The notes: generated from the letters alone by a model not told the origin. Counted from the stretch's first letter, positions 1-7,598 are shown. The stretch is DNA of 44,872 bases from JAADDG01 sp964450755 (GCA_964450755.1 CAYVDJ010000076.1:1-44872), one strand, 5' to 3'. Numbers and translations are program-made.

Positions 1-98
1 ATAAATTTAAAGGCAGAAGATTTGACTGCGGAAGCGTGGACGGTTTCGTACAGGCAACAAACTTTTTTTATGAACTCGAAGCAGTGGAGGGAGAATAA
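1..98 (+). CDS. galU: UTP-glucose-1-phosphate uridylyltransferase, C-terminal end (partial)
   Basis: Only the last 31 codons are present, in the frame starting at base 3 and ending with TAA at 96-98. The peptide contains KGRRFDCGSVDGFVQATNFF, which matches the conserved C-terminal segment of GalU/GtaB (typically G-K-R-F-D-C-G-S-x-x-G-[FY]-x-x-A). The enzyme makes UDP-glucose from glucose-1-phosphate and UTP for envelope polysaccharide synthesis. The catalytic N-terminal part lies outside the window, so integrity of the gene cannot be judged. The family call rests on this short but characteristic segment. Confidence 0.75.
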   Translation, partial: KFKGRRFDCGSVDGFVQATNFFYELEAVEGE

Positions 99-126
99 GG
101 TGAGATAAAACTTTACTTTTATGTGG

Positions 127-132
127 TATAAT
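127..132 (+). promoter_or_regulatory. Candidate -10 box (TATAAT) downstream of galU
   Basis: A consensus TATAAT sits about 185 bases upstream of the ATPase-like gene at 316. No convincing -35 element is seen. The 217-base gap between galU and 316 also holds a diverged copy of the twin-hairpin repeat (234-287) and otherwise nothing I recognise. Confidence 0.3.
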
Positions 133-233
133 TAACCGACATAGATAAATCTGTTGGCATACAGAGAGATAAAAGAGCAAACTCCCGATGCTTGTGTTTT
201 CTTTTTGTATGGCTATGATTTTGAGAAAAGAGG

Positions 234-287
234 ATGATGCTAAAGCATCATTTCCAAAGAAACAGGAAGTGTGACTTCAGTCGTACC
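234..287. repeat. Diverged copy of the twin-hairpin repeat (copy A)
   Basis: The first hairpin is ATGATGCT-aa-AGCATCAT (234-251), followed by TTCCA (252-256). After a short spacer comes GGAAG (265-269) and a weaker hairpin centred on GACT-tc-AGTC (73-82 of the 200s), extended by G-T pairs. Both parts match the halves of the 51-bp elements at 4681-4731 and 27847-27897, but in swapped order, as if two partial elements lie end to end. Its stem base pair A-T replaces G-C of copy B, so pairing is kept. Confidence 0.5.
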
Positions 288-315
288 AAAAAACATAAGA
301 ATCAGGGCTTAAAAA

Positions 316-1848
316 ATGAAAAAATTACCAATAGGAATATCAACATTTAAAGATATAAGAGAAGATAACTATGTCTATATAGATAAAACTAAAGAAGCAT
401 TAGATCTGATAGAAAGCGGTAAATACTACTTCCTCTCTCGTCCTAGACGATTTGGAAAAAGCCTCTTTCTTGATACCTTGAAAAATATCTTTGAAGGGAA
501 AAAAGAACTTTTTGAAAATCTTTATATTTATGATAAATATGATTTTAAATCCTATCCGGTTATAAAAATCAGTTTTAGCGGAGATATCTTTTCAAAAGAG
601 GATTTGAAACTGACACTTTTTGATCTTTTGAAAGATAATCAAAAAAAATTTCAAATAGAGTGTGAACATACCATAAAAGCGTCTTTGTGCTTTAAAGAAC
701 TTATCCAAAAAACCTATGAAAAATATAATAAAAAAGTGGTTATTTTAATAGACGAATACGACAAACCAATCTTAGACAATATCGAAAAACCAGATACCTC
801 TTATGAATTGAGAGAAGAACTCAAAGCCTTTTATACCCAAATCAAAGAAAATGATGCTTATATCCAATTTGCCTTTCTAACCGGAGTCAGTAAATTCGCA
901 AAAGTATCTATTTTCAGCGGATTAAACAATCTCGAAGATATAACCCTAAATAAAAAATACGCCACGATCTGCGGATATACCCATCACGATATAGAGACAT
1001 CTTTCAAAGAACTTCTTGAAGGAGTTAATCTTGAAAAACTAAAAGAGTGGTATAACGGTTATAACTTCTTAGGAGAGAGCGTCTATAACCCTTTTGATAT
1101 ACTCCTTTTTATCTCAAATGGATTTGTTTTTAAAAATTACTGGTTTGCAAATGCTACTCCCACTTTTTTAATCAAACTTTTAAAAAAGGGAGATTATTTT
1201 CTTCCCCAACTTGAAAACCTGATAAGCGATGAGAGTCTGATAGAGAGCTTTGATATAGAAAATTTAAAAATAGAACCGATTTTGTTTCAAAGCGGATATT
1301 TGACTATCGATAAAGTAGAGATTGATGAAGAGTTTGAATTTAGAACTTATAAACTGAAACTTCCAAACAAAGAGGTACAAATCTCATTTAACACTATGCT
1401 GATATCATATCTGACAAATGATGATAATTATACTCTAAAAAGGAAAAATCTTTTAATGGCTTTGGCAAACAGCAGTTTGGAAGAGTTCAAAGAGACTCTG
1501 ACATCTCTATACGCTTCCATCCCCTATAACTCCTATGTAAAAAACAATATCTCCTCTTTTGAAGGCTACTACGCAAGTGTCTTTTATGTCTATATATCAT
1601 CTTTGGGACTAAAGATCATAGCCGAAGATGTAACAAACAGAGGAAGGATAGATTTTACCGTTTTTATCAAAGATAAAATCTATATATTTGAGTTTAAAGT
1701 AAATGATGAAGATCCACTATTTCAGATAAAAAAGAAAAAGTATTATGAAAAATATCTAAAAGAGAACAAAGAGATTATACTTGTTGGGATCAATTTTGAT
1801 GAGAAGGAGAAGAATGTTAAAAAGTTGGTTTGGGAGGGAAAAAGCTAA
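316..1848 (+). CDS. AAA-ATPase-like / PD-(D/E)XK nuclease-domain protein
   Basis: This 510-residue protein has the layout of the family that joins an AAA-ATPase-like domain (PF09820-type) to a C-terminal PD-(D/E)XK nuclease-like domain (PF08011-type). The N-terminal half starts with the family signature LPIGISTFKDIRE and carries a Walker A-like RPRRFGKS near residue 45 and a Walker B-like VVILIDEYDKP near residue 147. The C-terminal half carries GRIDFTVFIKDKIYIFEFKV (about residues 448-467), where D and E-x-K fit the nuclease core. Members are common, often multi-copy, and of unknown function; a link to mobile DNA or defence has been suggested but is not shown here. No good Shine-Dalgarno precedes the ATG. 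The 3' end overlaps the convergent tolC-like gene by four bases. Confidence 0.8.
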   Translation: MKKLPIGISTFKDIREDNYVYIDKTKEALDLIESGKYYFLSRPRRFGKSLFLDTLKNIFEGKKELFENLYIYDKYDFKSYPVIKISFSGDIFSKEDLKLTLFDLLKDNQKKFQIECEHTIKASLCFKELIQKTYEKYNKKVVILIDEYDKPILDNIEKPDTSYELREELKAFYTQIKENDAYIQFAFLTGVSKFAKVSIFSGLNNLEDITLNKKYATICGYTHHDIETSFKELLEGVNLEKLKEWYNGYNFLGESVYNPFDILLFISNGFVFKNYWFANATPTFLIKLLKKGDYFLPQLENLISDESLIESFDIENLKIEPILFQSGYLTIDKVEIDEEFEFRTYKLKLPNKEVQISFNTMLISYLTNDDNYTLKRKNLLMALANSSLEEFKETLTSLYASIPYNSYVKNNISSFEGYYASVFYVYISSLGLKIIAEDVTNRGRIDFTVFIKDKIYIFEFKVNDEDPLFQIKKKKYYEKYLKENKEIILVGINFDEKEKNVKKLVWEGKS

Positions 1849-3122
1849 AACAGATTTATCCCACCAAGCAGTTTTATATAAACTTCCTGTCTGAAAAGTT
1901 CGTTTTTTAACGCCGCCAGTTTCGCTTTTGCTTTAGATAAAGATGCTATTGCTCTGCTGAGTTCGTCCGCACTTGAGAGCTGATTTTCAAAACGGCCTTT
2001 TGTGAGTCTGTAATACTCTTCTTGTGCTTTGAGTCTCATCTTTGCGCTTTTTATCTTTGCTTTTATCGTTTTTAATCTCAAAAAAGCGTTATCTATCTCT
2101 GTTTTTACCAGATTTATATAATCTTGCAATCTCTTTTGCAAAGAGAGTTTTTTCAATCTTGCGGCTTCAACATTACAGCGATCCGAAAAACCGTTGAAAA
2201 GATTCCATTTTATCTGTGTGCCTATATAACTTTCATCGGCATTGGTGTAGCCGTCCCCGTTTAGTCTCAAAGAGTCCCCTTTCCTTTTCAAAGCTGCCGA
2301 AACGGCGATTGTCGGATAATATCTGCTTTTTGCCAGATCGATATCTGCTTCGTCTGTTTTTAAAACACTCTTTAGAGCCAAAATATCCGCTCTGTTTTTT
2401 AAAGCGCTTTTTAGTATCTCCTCTTTGTCAAGTTTCTCTCTTTTGTGCACAAAAGGCTCTATATCTTTTATCTGTTTATTGACAAGAGAGCCAAGATCGT
2501 TCAAAAGCTCCTCTTTTTTGCCCTCACTCTCCAAGATCATCGATTCTGTCTCAAATTTATGGGCTTTTATGTTATAAAGATCACTCGGAGGAAGGAGACC
2601 GTTTTTATACAGACCTTTGGCTTTTTCCAAAGCTGCAACAGTAGCTTTGAGAGCTTCTTTTTGGGCTTTTATCGTCTCTTTCAGTGATAGGACGGCACTG
2701 TAGAGTGTGGTTGCTTTGATATGGAGTTTTCTTTTTAGATCCAAAACTTTCAGCCTTGCTTCCTCTTTTTGCCATTTTGCTTTGTCTATAAGAGAACTTA
2801 TGGCAAAACCGCTGAAAACAGGATATGAGATACCCATACTTCCCTCATAACGGCTTTTTGTTCCCATCGGCGCTTTTAGAGGATAAGAAGATGTGGGCAG
2901 ATGAAAGATGACTGTCGGTGTTTCTCTTAGACGAACGGCATTTAAAGAGAGATCAAATTTTGGAAGGTTTGCCCCTTTGGAGCTTTTATAGAGCATATCG
3001 GCTGACTCTTGCAGCTTCAAAGCCGACTGCATAGAAAGAGAGTTGTCTATGAGTTTCATCACCTCTTCATAACTCTCCGCCCACAAAAACAGAGGCAGTA
3101 TCAGTATCATCAACTTTTTCAT
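1845..3122 (-). CDS. TolC-family outer membrane efflux protein
   Basis: The 425-residue product begins with a signal peptide (MKKLMILILPLFLWA, cut probably before ES). Two long alpha-helical repeats follow, rich in K/E/A/L heptads, as in the outer membrane factor family. Such proteins form a trimeric outer membrane channel and periplasmic tunnel that docks to an inner-membrane pump through a membrane fusion protein. The start codon overlaps the stop of the upstream MFS pump gene by four bases, so the two are probably translationally coupled. With the HlyD-like gene at 4829-5947 this makes a complete EmrA-EmrB-TolC-type efflux operon. It is the only TolC-like gene in the window, so it may also serve the ABC/MFS system at 28571-35604 (inference). 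Confidence 0.88.
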   Translation of the reverse strand: MKKLMILILPLFLWAESYEEVMKLIDNSLSMQSALKLQESADMLYKSSKGANLPKFDLSLNAVRLRETPTVIFHLPTSSYPLKAPMGTKSRYEGSMGISYPVFSGFAISSLIDKAKWQKEEARLKVLDLKRKLHIKATTLYSAVLSLKETIKAQKEALKATVAALEKAKGLYKNGLLPPSDLYNIKAHKFETESMILESEGKKEELLNDLGSLVNKQIKDIEPFVHKREKLDKEEILKSALKNRADILALKSVLKTDEADIDLAKSRYYPTIAVSAALKRKGDSLRLNGDGYTNADESYIGTQIKWNLFNGFSDRCNVEAARLKKLSLQKRLQDYINLVKTEIDNAFLRLKTIKAKIKSAKMRLKAQEEYYRLTKGRFENQLSSADELSRAIASLSKAKAKLAALKNELFRQEVYIKLLGGINLF

Positions 3123-4666
3123 ATCTTCTTCCTTTTTTGATTAAAATTTACAAACAGCAAAACAACAAAGATCGTTCCAAACACTCCCCAGTATCCGGCA
3201 TGCATGAAAGTATTGTAAAATCCGTAGTTATATCCCATAAACATCTCATAGTTTCCAAATACCGCTTTTACCTGTTGTAACGGAATATTTAACATCTCTT
3301 TTATCATATCCAAAAAATAGCCGACATATTCACCGTTTTGTAACTCTTCCATCCTAAGATGGTAAAGATTCTTAAAATACTCCATATTGTTTGTAGCAAG
3401 AGCAGTTCCGAAACTCCCTCCCACAAATCTGAAATAATCCATCAAAACGATAGCCAACTCCCCTTTGTCAGAGGGGGCATTTTGCAAAACCATCACGGTA
3501 ACGGGAGCAAAGAAGAGTCCCATACCTATACCGAAAGGAACGGTCAAAAGTATCGCCTGATGAAGCGGTGTGTAATAGTTTAAAGTAGGTAAAAAGAGTA
3601 TCGAAGTTATCACATAAAAAAACGAAGCTATCGCCACCGTTTTTTTAGCTCCGATCTTATCTGCCAAAATACCGGCTATCGGTGAAAAAAGTCCTATAAA
3701 AACAGCAAATGCAAAAACAGCAATCCCCGCATCCAAAGTGGGAAGCATTTTTATATGTTCATAATAAACCGGTAAAAGATAAAAATACTGATACATGGAA
3801 AAACCGAGAATAAAAAAGTAGATCATCATCCCGTTTGCAAAAGCCGAATTTTTAAAAAGAGAAAAATCAACAAGCGGATATTTTGCCCACAGTTCGTTGA
3901 GTCCGTAAAGTAAAAAACCGATCACGGCACATAAAAGAAGTATTCCTATCTCGTTTGAATTAAACCATCCAAGCTGCTGCCCTTTGCTCAACATCACAAG
4001 AAGAGCCACGGTTGCAAAAGAGATGAGAATAAAACTTACAAAGTTAAATCTCAATTTCTCAAATGCTCTCTCTTTTGGAAGATAGACAAGTCCCGACAAA
4101 ACCAACAGCAAACCGACCGGAACATTGATAAAAAAGACCATTCTCCAACTGTAATATTCCGTCAGATATCCACCGATAGTAGGTCCTAATGCAGGGGCAA
4201 AACTGACTCCAAGACCAAATATCCCCATAGCCAAACCCTGTTTTTGAGGCGGAAAATAGCTAAAGATCATGATATGACTCGTAACCATGATAAGCGCTTC
4301 ACCAACTCCCTGAATAACTCTAAATACGATAATCTCTTCAAGAGCATCCGATAAACCGCACATCAAAGAAGCAACCGTAAAAAGTGCCACACCGCCTATA
4401 AAAACGGCTTTTGCTCCAAATCTTTTGATAAGATACTCCACAATCAAAAGTCCGATAGCCGCTGAAACCATATAACTTGTGATAATCCACTGCACACCGT
4501 ACATATCACTAGCCAAAGGACCTGTCAGTTTTGGAACGATAACATCAACAACAGTCGTATCCAAAATAGCCATAAAAGCACCCGTCATAACGATAATGCT
4601 GAAAACAGCTCTCTCTTTGGAGGTTATGTCCCATGGGGGTTTATTGGTGTATTGGTTATTGGGCAT
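3119..4666 (-). CDS. emrB: DHA2-family MFS drug transporter, EmrB/QacA type
   Basis: The protein has 515 residues and about 14 hydrophobic segments, as expected of the 14-TM DHA2 drug:proton antiporters. The first helix carries the family motif FMAILDTTVVDVIVPKL (about residues 32-48), and a motif-C-like GPTIGGYL lies near residue 161. EmrB pumps move hydrophobic toxicants from the inner membrane into an EmrA-TolC conduit. The first ten residues (MPNNQYTNKP) are encoded inside a short-heptad CCAATA(A/C) repeat, so the extreme N-terminus may be repeat-derived; a start further in would lose the pre-TM1 segment and is less likely. A 162-base gap with a hairpin repeat separates it from the upstream emrA-like gene. 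Confidence 0.9.
   Translation of the reverse strand: MPNNQYTNKPPWDITSKERAVFSIIVMTGAFMAILDTTVVDVIVPKLTGPLASDMYGVQWIITSYMVSAAIGLLIVEYLIKRFGAKAVFIGGVALFTVASLMCGLSDALEEIIVFRVIQGVGEALIMVTSHIMIFSYFPPQKQGLAMGIFGLGVSFAPALGPTIGGYLTEYYSWRMVFFINVPVGLLLVLSGLVYLPKERAFEKLRFNFVSFILISFATVALLVMLSKGQQLGWFNSNEIGILLLCAVIGFLLYGLNELWAKYPLVDFSLFKNSAFANGMMIYFFILGFSMYQYFYLLPVYYEHIKMLPTLDAGIAVFAFAVFIGLFSPIAGILADKIGAKKTVAIASFFYVITSILFLPTLNYYTPLHQAILLTVPFGIGMGLFFAPVTVMVLQNAPSDKGELAIVLMDYFRFVGGSFGTALATNNMEYFKNLYHLRMEELQNGEYVGYFLDMIKEMLNIPLQQVKAVFGNYEMFMGYNYGFYNTFMHAGYWGVFGTIFVVLLFVNFNQKRKKI
4637..4665 (-). repeat. Short heptad-like repeat over the start of the MFS gene
   Basis: Read on the minus strand, this stretch runs through CCAATAACCAATACACCAAT units and encodes the first residues of the MFS pump. 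It is inverted relative to the similar array at 4793-4833, so the two flank the twin-hairpin repeat at 4681-4731. Confidence 0.5.
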
Positions 4667-4680
4667 TTTTTAACCTGCTT

Positions 4681-4731
4681 TGGAAGCGCGACTTCAGTCG
4701 CGCCTTGTGTGATGCTGAAGCATCACTTCCA
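4681..4731 (-). repeat. 51-bp twin-hairpin repeat (copy B)
   Basis: An outer TGGAA...TTCCA pair encloses two perfect stems: GCGCGACT/AGTCGCGC (4686-4693 with 4696-4703) and GTGATGCT/AGCATCAC (4709-4716 with 4719-4726). Its reverse complement aligns without gaps to the element at 27847-27897. It lies between the emrA-like and emrB genes of one operon, where such structures can change transcript stability or coupling, as REP elements do in other bacteria (established for REP/BIME, inferred here). Confidence 0.8.
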
Positions 4732-4792
4732 TGTTTCTTCCAAAAAAACAAATTTTTAAGGAAATTGATATTGTTCACCCCTCTCCCTTCCC

Positions 4793-4833
4793 AATAACCA
4801 ATAACCAATATACTAATACACCAATACACTAAT
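4793..4833 (+). repeat. Degenerate CCAATA(A/C) heptad tandem repeat
   Basis: About five to six imperfect 7-8 base units of the CCAATAA / CCAATAC / ACTAATA type run from 4793 to the stop codon of the emrA-like gene and include its last few bases. The pattern resembles short tandemly repeated sequences known from other bacterial genomes and is much too short and irregular for CRISPR. Confidence 0.6.
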
Positions 4834-5947
4834 CCCCCCTCTCTATCGCCACACTTGCTCCCATTCCGGTACGAAGAGAGTTTGTATCTTTGAGTTTTAT
4901 ACGCACGATGAATCTTTGATCGAGTTTTGTAAATTCTCCACTTGCTATATCGCGGGGTACGAGGGAAAATGTTGAAGCGGAAGTGGGTGCTATCGACTCC
5001 ACTTCTCCCTCATAAGTCTTATCCTCTATCGCATCAACGGTTACTTTTACATGATTTCCTTTTTTTACTCCGTGTATCTTCTTTTCCGAAAGCAGTACTT
5101 CACAATAGAGTTTTTTGGGATCTACAAGAGCATAGATTGGTGTTCCTTTTTCTACAATCCTTGGCGCTTTGATGAATTTTTTGGCTATTATGCCGTCAAA
5201 CGGCGCATACAAAGTTGTATATGAGATCTTGTTTTTCATTCCCTCCAATCCGGCTTCCAATGATTTAAGAGAGGCTATTGAGGATTCTATCTCTTTGTCT
5301 ATCTCAAGTATCTGTTTTTGGGTAACAAGAGAGAGTTGATAGGCTTTTTTTACTTTTTGAAGATTCTCTTTCAATGCTTTTTTCTTTATCCCAAGAGCTT
5401 TTATCCTCTCTGAGAGAGCCGTTTTTTGTGTATGAACAGATTCATAGTCGCCTTTGGCTATGAGTCTGTTTTTTAGCATATTTTCATATCTTTTATCATC
5501 TTTTTGAAGCTTCAAAAGAGTGGCTTTTGAGGCTTTTATCTCATACTCCAAAGCATCTATCTCTTTTTCTATAACTTTTGTATCGCTTTTGGATATGGAG
5601 CTTTGGAGTAAAAGAGAGTTTTTTATCCTCTCTCTTTTTAGTTTCAAAGCCTCTGTTTTTTGTTTTACCGAATTTAGATTTTCCTCTATCCTCTTTTTTG
5701 AGGTTATCAGATCAACAGGATCGATACGGGCGATCACTTCACCTTTCCTGACCTCTTCGTTTTCACTCTTTTGCATGGAAACAACTTTACCCTCAACTTT
5801 AAAAGAGAGGATTGCAAGACGATCACTCTTGATAAAAGCTGCATTGCTGACGGCATTTGCCTCTCTGAAACTGATATATCGATATCCCATTATAACAAAT
5901 CCGACGATAAGCAGTATGATAATAAAAGTTGAAATTTTTTTACTCAT
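4829..5947 (-). CDS. emrA: HlyD/EmrA-family membrane fusion protein
   Basis: The 372-residue protein has an N-terminal membrane anchor (about residues 8-26), a biotinyl-lipoyl-like half-motif (KVEGKVVSMQKSENEEVRKGEVIARI, residues about 49-74), a long charged coiled coil (about 75-235) and the second half-motif TTLYAPFDGIIAKKFI near residue 250. This is the standard membrane fusion protein layout. It should link the MFS pump at 3119-4666 to the TolC-like channel at 1845-3122. The start ATG at 5947-5945 follows a strong GAGGGGA Shine-Dalgarno at 5 bases spacing. That Shine-Dalgarno lies in one arm of an inverted repeat, and a TetR-like dyad overlaps a TATAAT box just upstream. Confidence 0.9.
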   Translation of the reverse strand: MSKKISTFIIILLIVGFVIMGYRYISFREANAVSNAAFIKSDRLAILSFKVEGKVVSMQKSENEEVRKGEVIARIDPVDLITSKKRIEENLNSVKQKTEALKLKRERIKNSLLLQSSISKSDTKVIEKEIDALEYEIKASKATLLKLQKDDKRYENMLKNRLIAKGDYESVHTQKTALSERIKALGIKKKALKENLQKVKKAYQLSLVTQKQILEIDKEIESSIASLKSLEAGLEGMKNKISYTTLYAPFDGIIAKKFIKAPRIVEKGTPIYALVDPKKLYCEVLLSEKKIHGVKKGNHVKVTVDAIEDKTYEGEVESIAPTSASTFSLVPRDIASGEFTKLDQRFIVRIKLKDTNSLRTGMGASVAIERGD

Positions 5948-5952
5948 TTAAG

Positions 5953-6020
5953 TCCCCTCAAGAAAGCTGATTAGTGAATTATATTCACTTTTTTATTAAT
6001 ATATTCTTACCTTGAGGGGA
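5953..6020 (-). promoter_or_regulatory. Inverted repeat able to hide the emrA Shine-Dalgarno in read-through transcripts
   Basis: Arms TCCCCTCAAG (5953-5962) and CTTGAGGGGA (6011-6020) are perfect 10-base inverted copies, 48 bases apart. On the minus-strand transcript the promoter-proximal arm contains the whole emrA Shine-Dalgarno (GAGGGGA). RNA read through from motB would carry both arms. RNA from the internal TATAAT would begin near 5971 and lack the upstream arm. Confidence 0.45.
5974..5988 (-). promoter_or_regulatory. TetR-like operator dyad overlapping the emrA -10 box (site 1)
   Basis: GTGAAT-TAT-ATTCAC is an interrupted 15-base dyad. On the minus strand its centre reads TATAAT (complement of 5978-5983), a consensus -10 facing emrA. 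The larger block 5975-6009 matches 27766-27800 at 34 of 35 positions. A repressor bound here would block the emrA promoter; the TetR-family protein at 27977 is the obvious candidate (inference). Confidence 0.55.
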
Positions 6021-6030
6021 ATTTATGATA

Positions 6031-6822
6031 TCAGGAAGCCTCTATCTGGCTTTTTTGAACACTGTCCAAAACACTTTTTTGGACTTTGTTTTTATGCTTT
6101 TTCTTTTTGGAGAAAAAGTGAAGTTCCACTCTTCTGTTTTTCTCTCTTCCGGTTTCTGTTTCATTTGTGGCAACAGGATCATATTCTGCTTTGCCACATG
6201 CTGTCATTCTTTTTGGATTTACTCCGTCTTTTATAAGTTCTTTCACAACACTTATCGCTCTGGCACTTGAGAGTTCCCAGTTGTTTTTAAAAGCACTGTT
6301 TTTGGAAGGTGCCTGGTTGTCTGTATGACCTATAACATTTAAAGCAAGATTATTGGGAAGTTTGGCTATGATAAGGGCTATTCGTTTTAGAAACAAAACG
6401 GCATCATCATTTTCGATTTTTGCGCTTCCTTTTTTAAAAAGCAGTTTTGCGGGAAGTCTTATCATAAAACCGTTTTCACCCTCTTCCAAAACAGCTTCAG
6501 GTCCTCCTGAGGTTTTTATCATCTCATTTACCTCTATAACGGTTCTGTTTAGTGTTCTTAGTTTTTGTGATGTCTCTTCCTGCTGTTCCAACGGAGTGGC
6601 TATCTGCTGCATCTCTCTGCTTATCTCCGTTTTGGTTCCACCTTCCAAAACACTTAGCGCCCCGGCTAGAGATCCTATCGCTTCTTGAACTTTTTTTGCA
6701 TCCATTGTGGACATTGAAAGAAGAAGAACGAAAAAACACAACAATAAAGACATCAGATCCCCAAATGCAGCCAACCATTCGGGCATACATTTAGGACAGT
6801 CGCAACTTTGTTTTTTTGCCAT
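6031..6822 (-). CDS. motB: Flagellar motor stator protein MotB (PomB-like)
   Basis: The 263-residue protein has one N-terminal helix with the conserved stator aspartate (Asp22 in AAFGDLMSLLLCFFVLLLSM) and a C-terminal OmpA-like peptidoglycan-binding domain (NVIGHTDNQAP near residue 162, then RGREKNRRVEL-like end). The N-terminal CDCPKC...PEW and LMCFFVLLLS-type helix resemble the sodium-driven PomB of Vibrio more than the H. pylori/C. jejuni MotB sequences I recall, so a Na+ motor is possible but unproven. It follows motA on the minus strand with an 8-base gap, forming a motAB unit. Confidence 0.9.
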   Translation of the reverse strand: MAKKQSCDCPKCMPEWLAAFGDLMSLLLCFFVLLLSMSTMDAKKVQEAIGSLAGALSVLEGGTKTEISREMQQIATPLEQQEETSQKLRTLNRTVIEVNEMIKTSGGPEAVLEEGENGFMIRLPAKLLFKKGSAKIENDDAVLFLKRIALIIAKLPNNLALNVIGHTDNQAPSKNSAFKNNWELSSARAISVVKELIKDGVNPKRMTACGKAEYDPVATNETETGREKNRRVELHFFSKKKKHKNKVQKSVLDSVQKSQIEAS

Positions 6823-6830
6823 AATCTACC

Positions 6831-7598
6831 TTATTTATCAAATTGACTCTCTCTCTCATTCGGTGCCAAAAATGAGAGAAGTTTGCCTTCCAAAGTTCTG
6901 GGATTATCCCCTGCCTGTATAGCCATAATCCCTTCCAAAATCAGCGTTTTGGCAAGTGTTTCGTCAGCATCTCTGATAGAGAGGATATTTTCGATAGGTC
7001 CTCCGACTATATTTCCAAGCATAGCTCCGTACATCGTCGTCAAAAGAGCAACCGCCATAGAAGGACCGATAGCCGCAGGATCAGCCATATTCAAAAGCAT
7101 GGCAACAAGACCTATCAGAGTTCCTATCATTCCCATAGCTCCTGCAAATCCTCCAAGCTGACCGAATATCTGGGCATTTCCTTTGTGTCTTTCGCTTGTC
7201 TGCTCCATATCTATCTCTAAAAGTTCTCTGATGGTATCAGGTTCGTTTCCGTCAACTGCCATAGAGAGACCTTTTTTCAAAAATTCATTCTCTTCACTGT
7301 TGGCACTTGATTCCAAAGCTAAAATTCCGTCTTTTCTGGCAGTTGTTGAATACTCTACCATTTTGGCTATCAACTCTTTTAGATCATATTGTGTCGGTTT
7401 TATAGCTACCATAAAAATTTTTACGAAATTTTTCATCTGTTCCATTTTAAAACCGATGAGCAAAACACCTATCGTTCCGCCAAATACAATAAGTACCGAA
7501 GGTATATCTATATAAGGACCTATACCCACACCCATTGCCATTGATCCGAAAAGAAGTGCCAATGTCAGTACAAGACCTATAACAGTTCCTAAATCCAT
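6831..7598 (-). CDS. motA: Flagellar motor stator protein MotA (PomA-like)
   Basis: The 255-residue inner-membrane protein has four hydrophobic segments, with the large cytoplasmic loop between helices 2 and 3. The conserved helix-3 region GAMGMIGTLIGLVAMLLNM followed by DPAAIGPSMAVALLTTMYGA is typical of the MotA/PomA/TolQ superfamily and especially of PomA. It forms the ion-conducting stator with MotB. A GAGGAAAGAG Shine-Dalgarno precedes the ATG. It is divergent from glmU across a 189-base AT-rich gap holding TATAGT/TATATT-like boxes but no other recognisable feature. Confidence 0.92.
   Translation of the reverse strand: MDLGTVIGLVLTLALLFGSMAMGVGIGPYIDIPSVLIVFGGTIGVLLIGFKMEQMKNFVKIFMVAIKPTQYDLKELIAKMVEYSTTARKDGILALESSANSEENEFLKKGLSMAVDGNEPDTIRELLEIDMEQTSERHKGNAQIFGQLGGFAGAMGMIGTLIGLVAMLLNMADPAAIGPSMAVALLTTMYGAMLGNIVGGPIENILSIRDADETLAKTLILEGIMAIQAGDNPRTLEGKLLSFLAPNERESQFDK

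Noticed and set aside
145..233. A short plus-strand frame upstream of the ATPase-like gene (reading about 28 codons to the TGA near 236)
   Set aside because: It has only a weak TTG start, no ribosome site and no resemblance I can name; it could be a gene scrap but cannot be supported.
4790..4833. Possible CRISPR-like array
   Set aside because: The units are 7-8 bases, contiguous and degenerate, with no spacers and no cas genes in the window.
6064..6084. Terminator-like hairpin GTCCAAAA/TTTTGGAC near the 3' end of motB
   Set aside because: It lies within the motB coding frame and lacks a following T-run on the minus strand, so it is not called a terminator.
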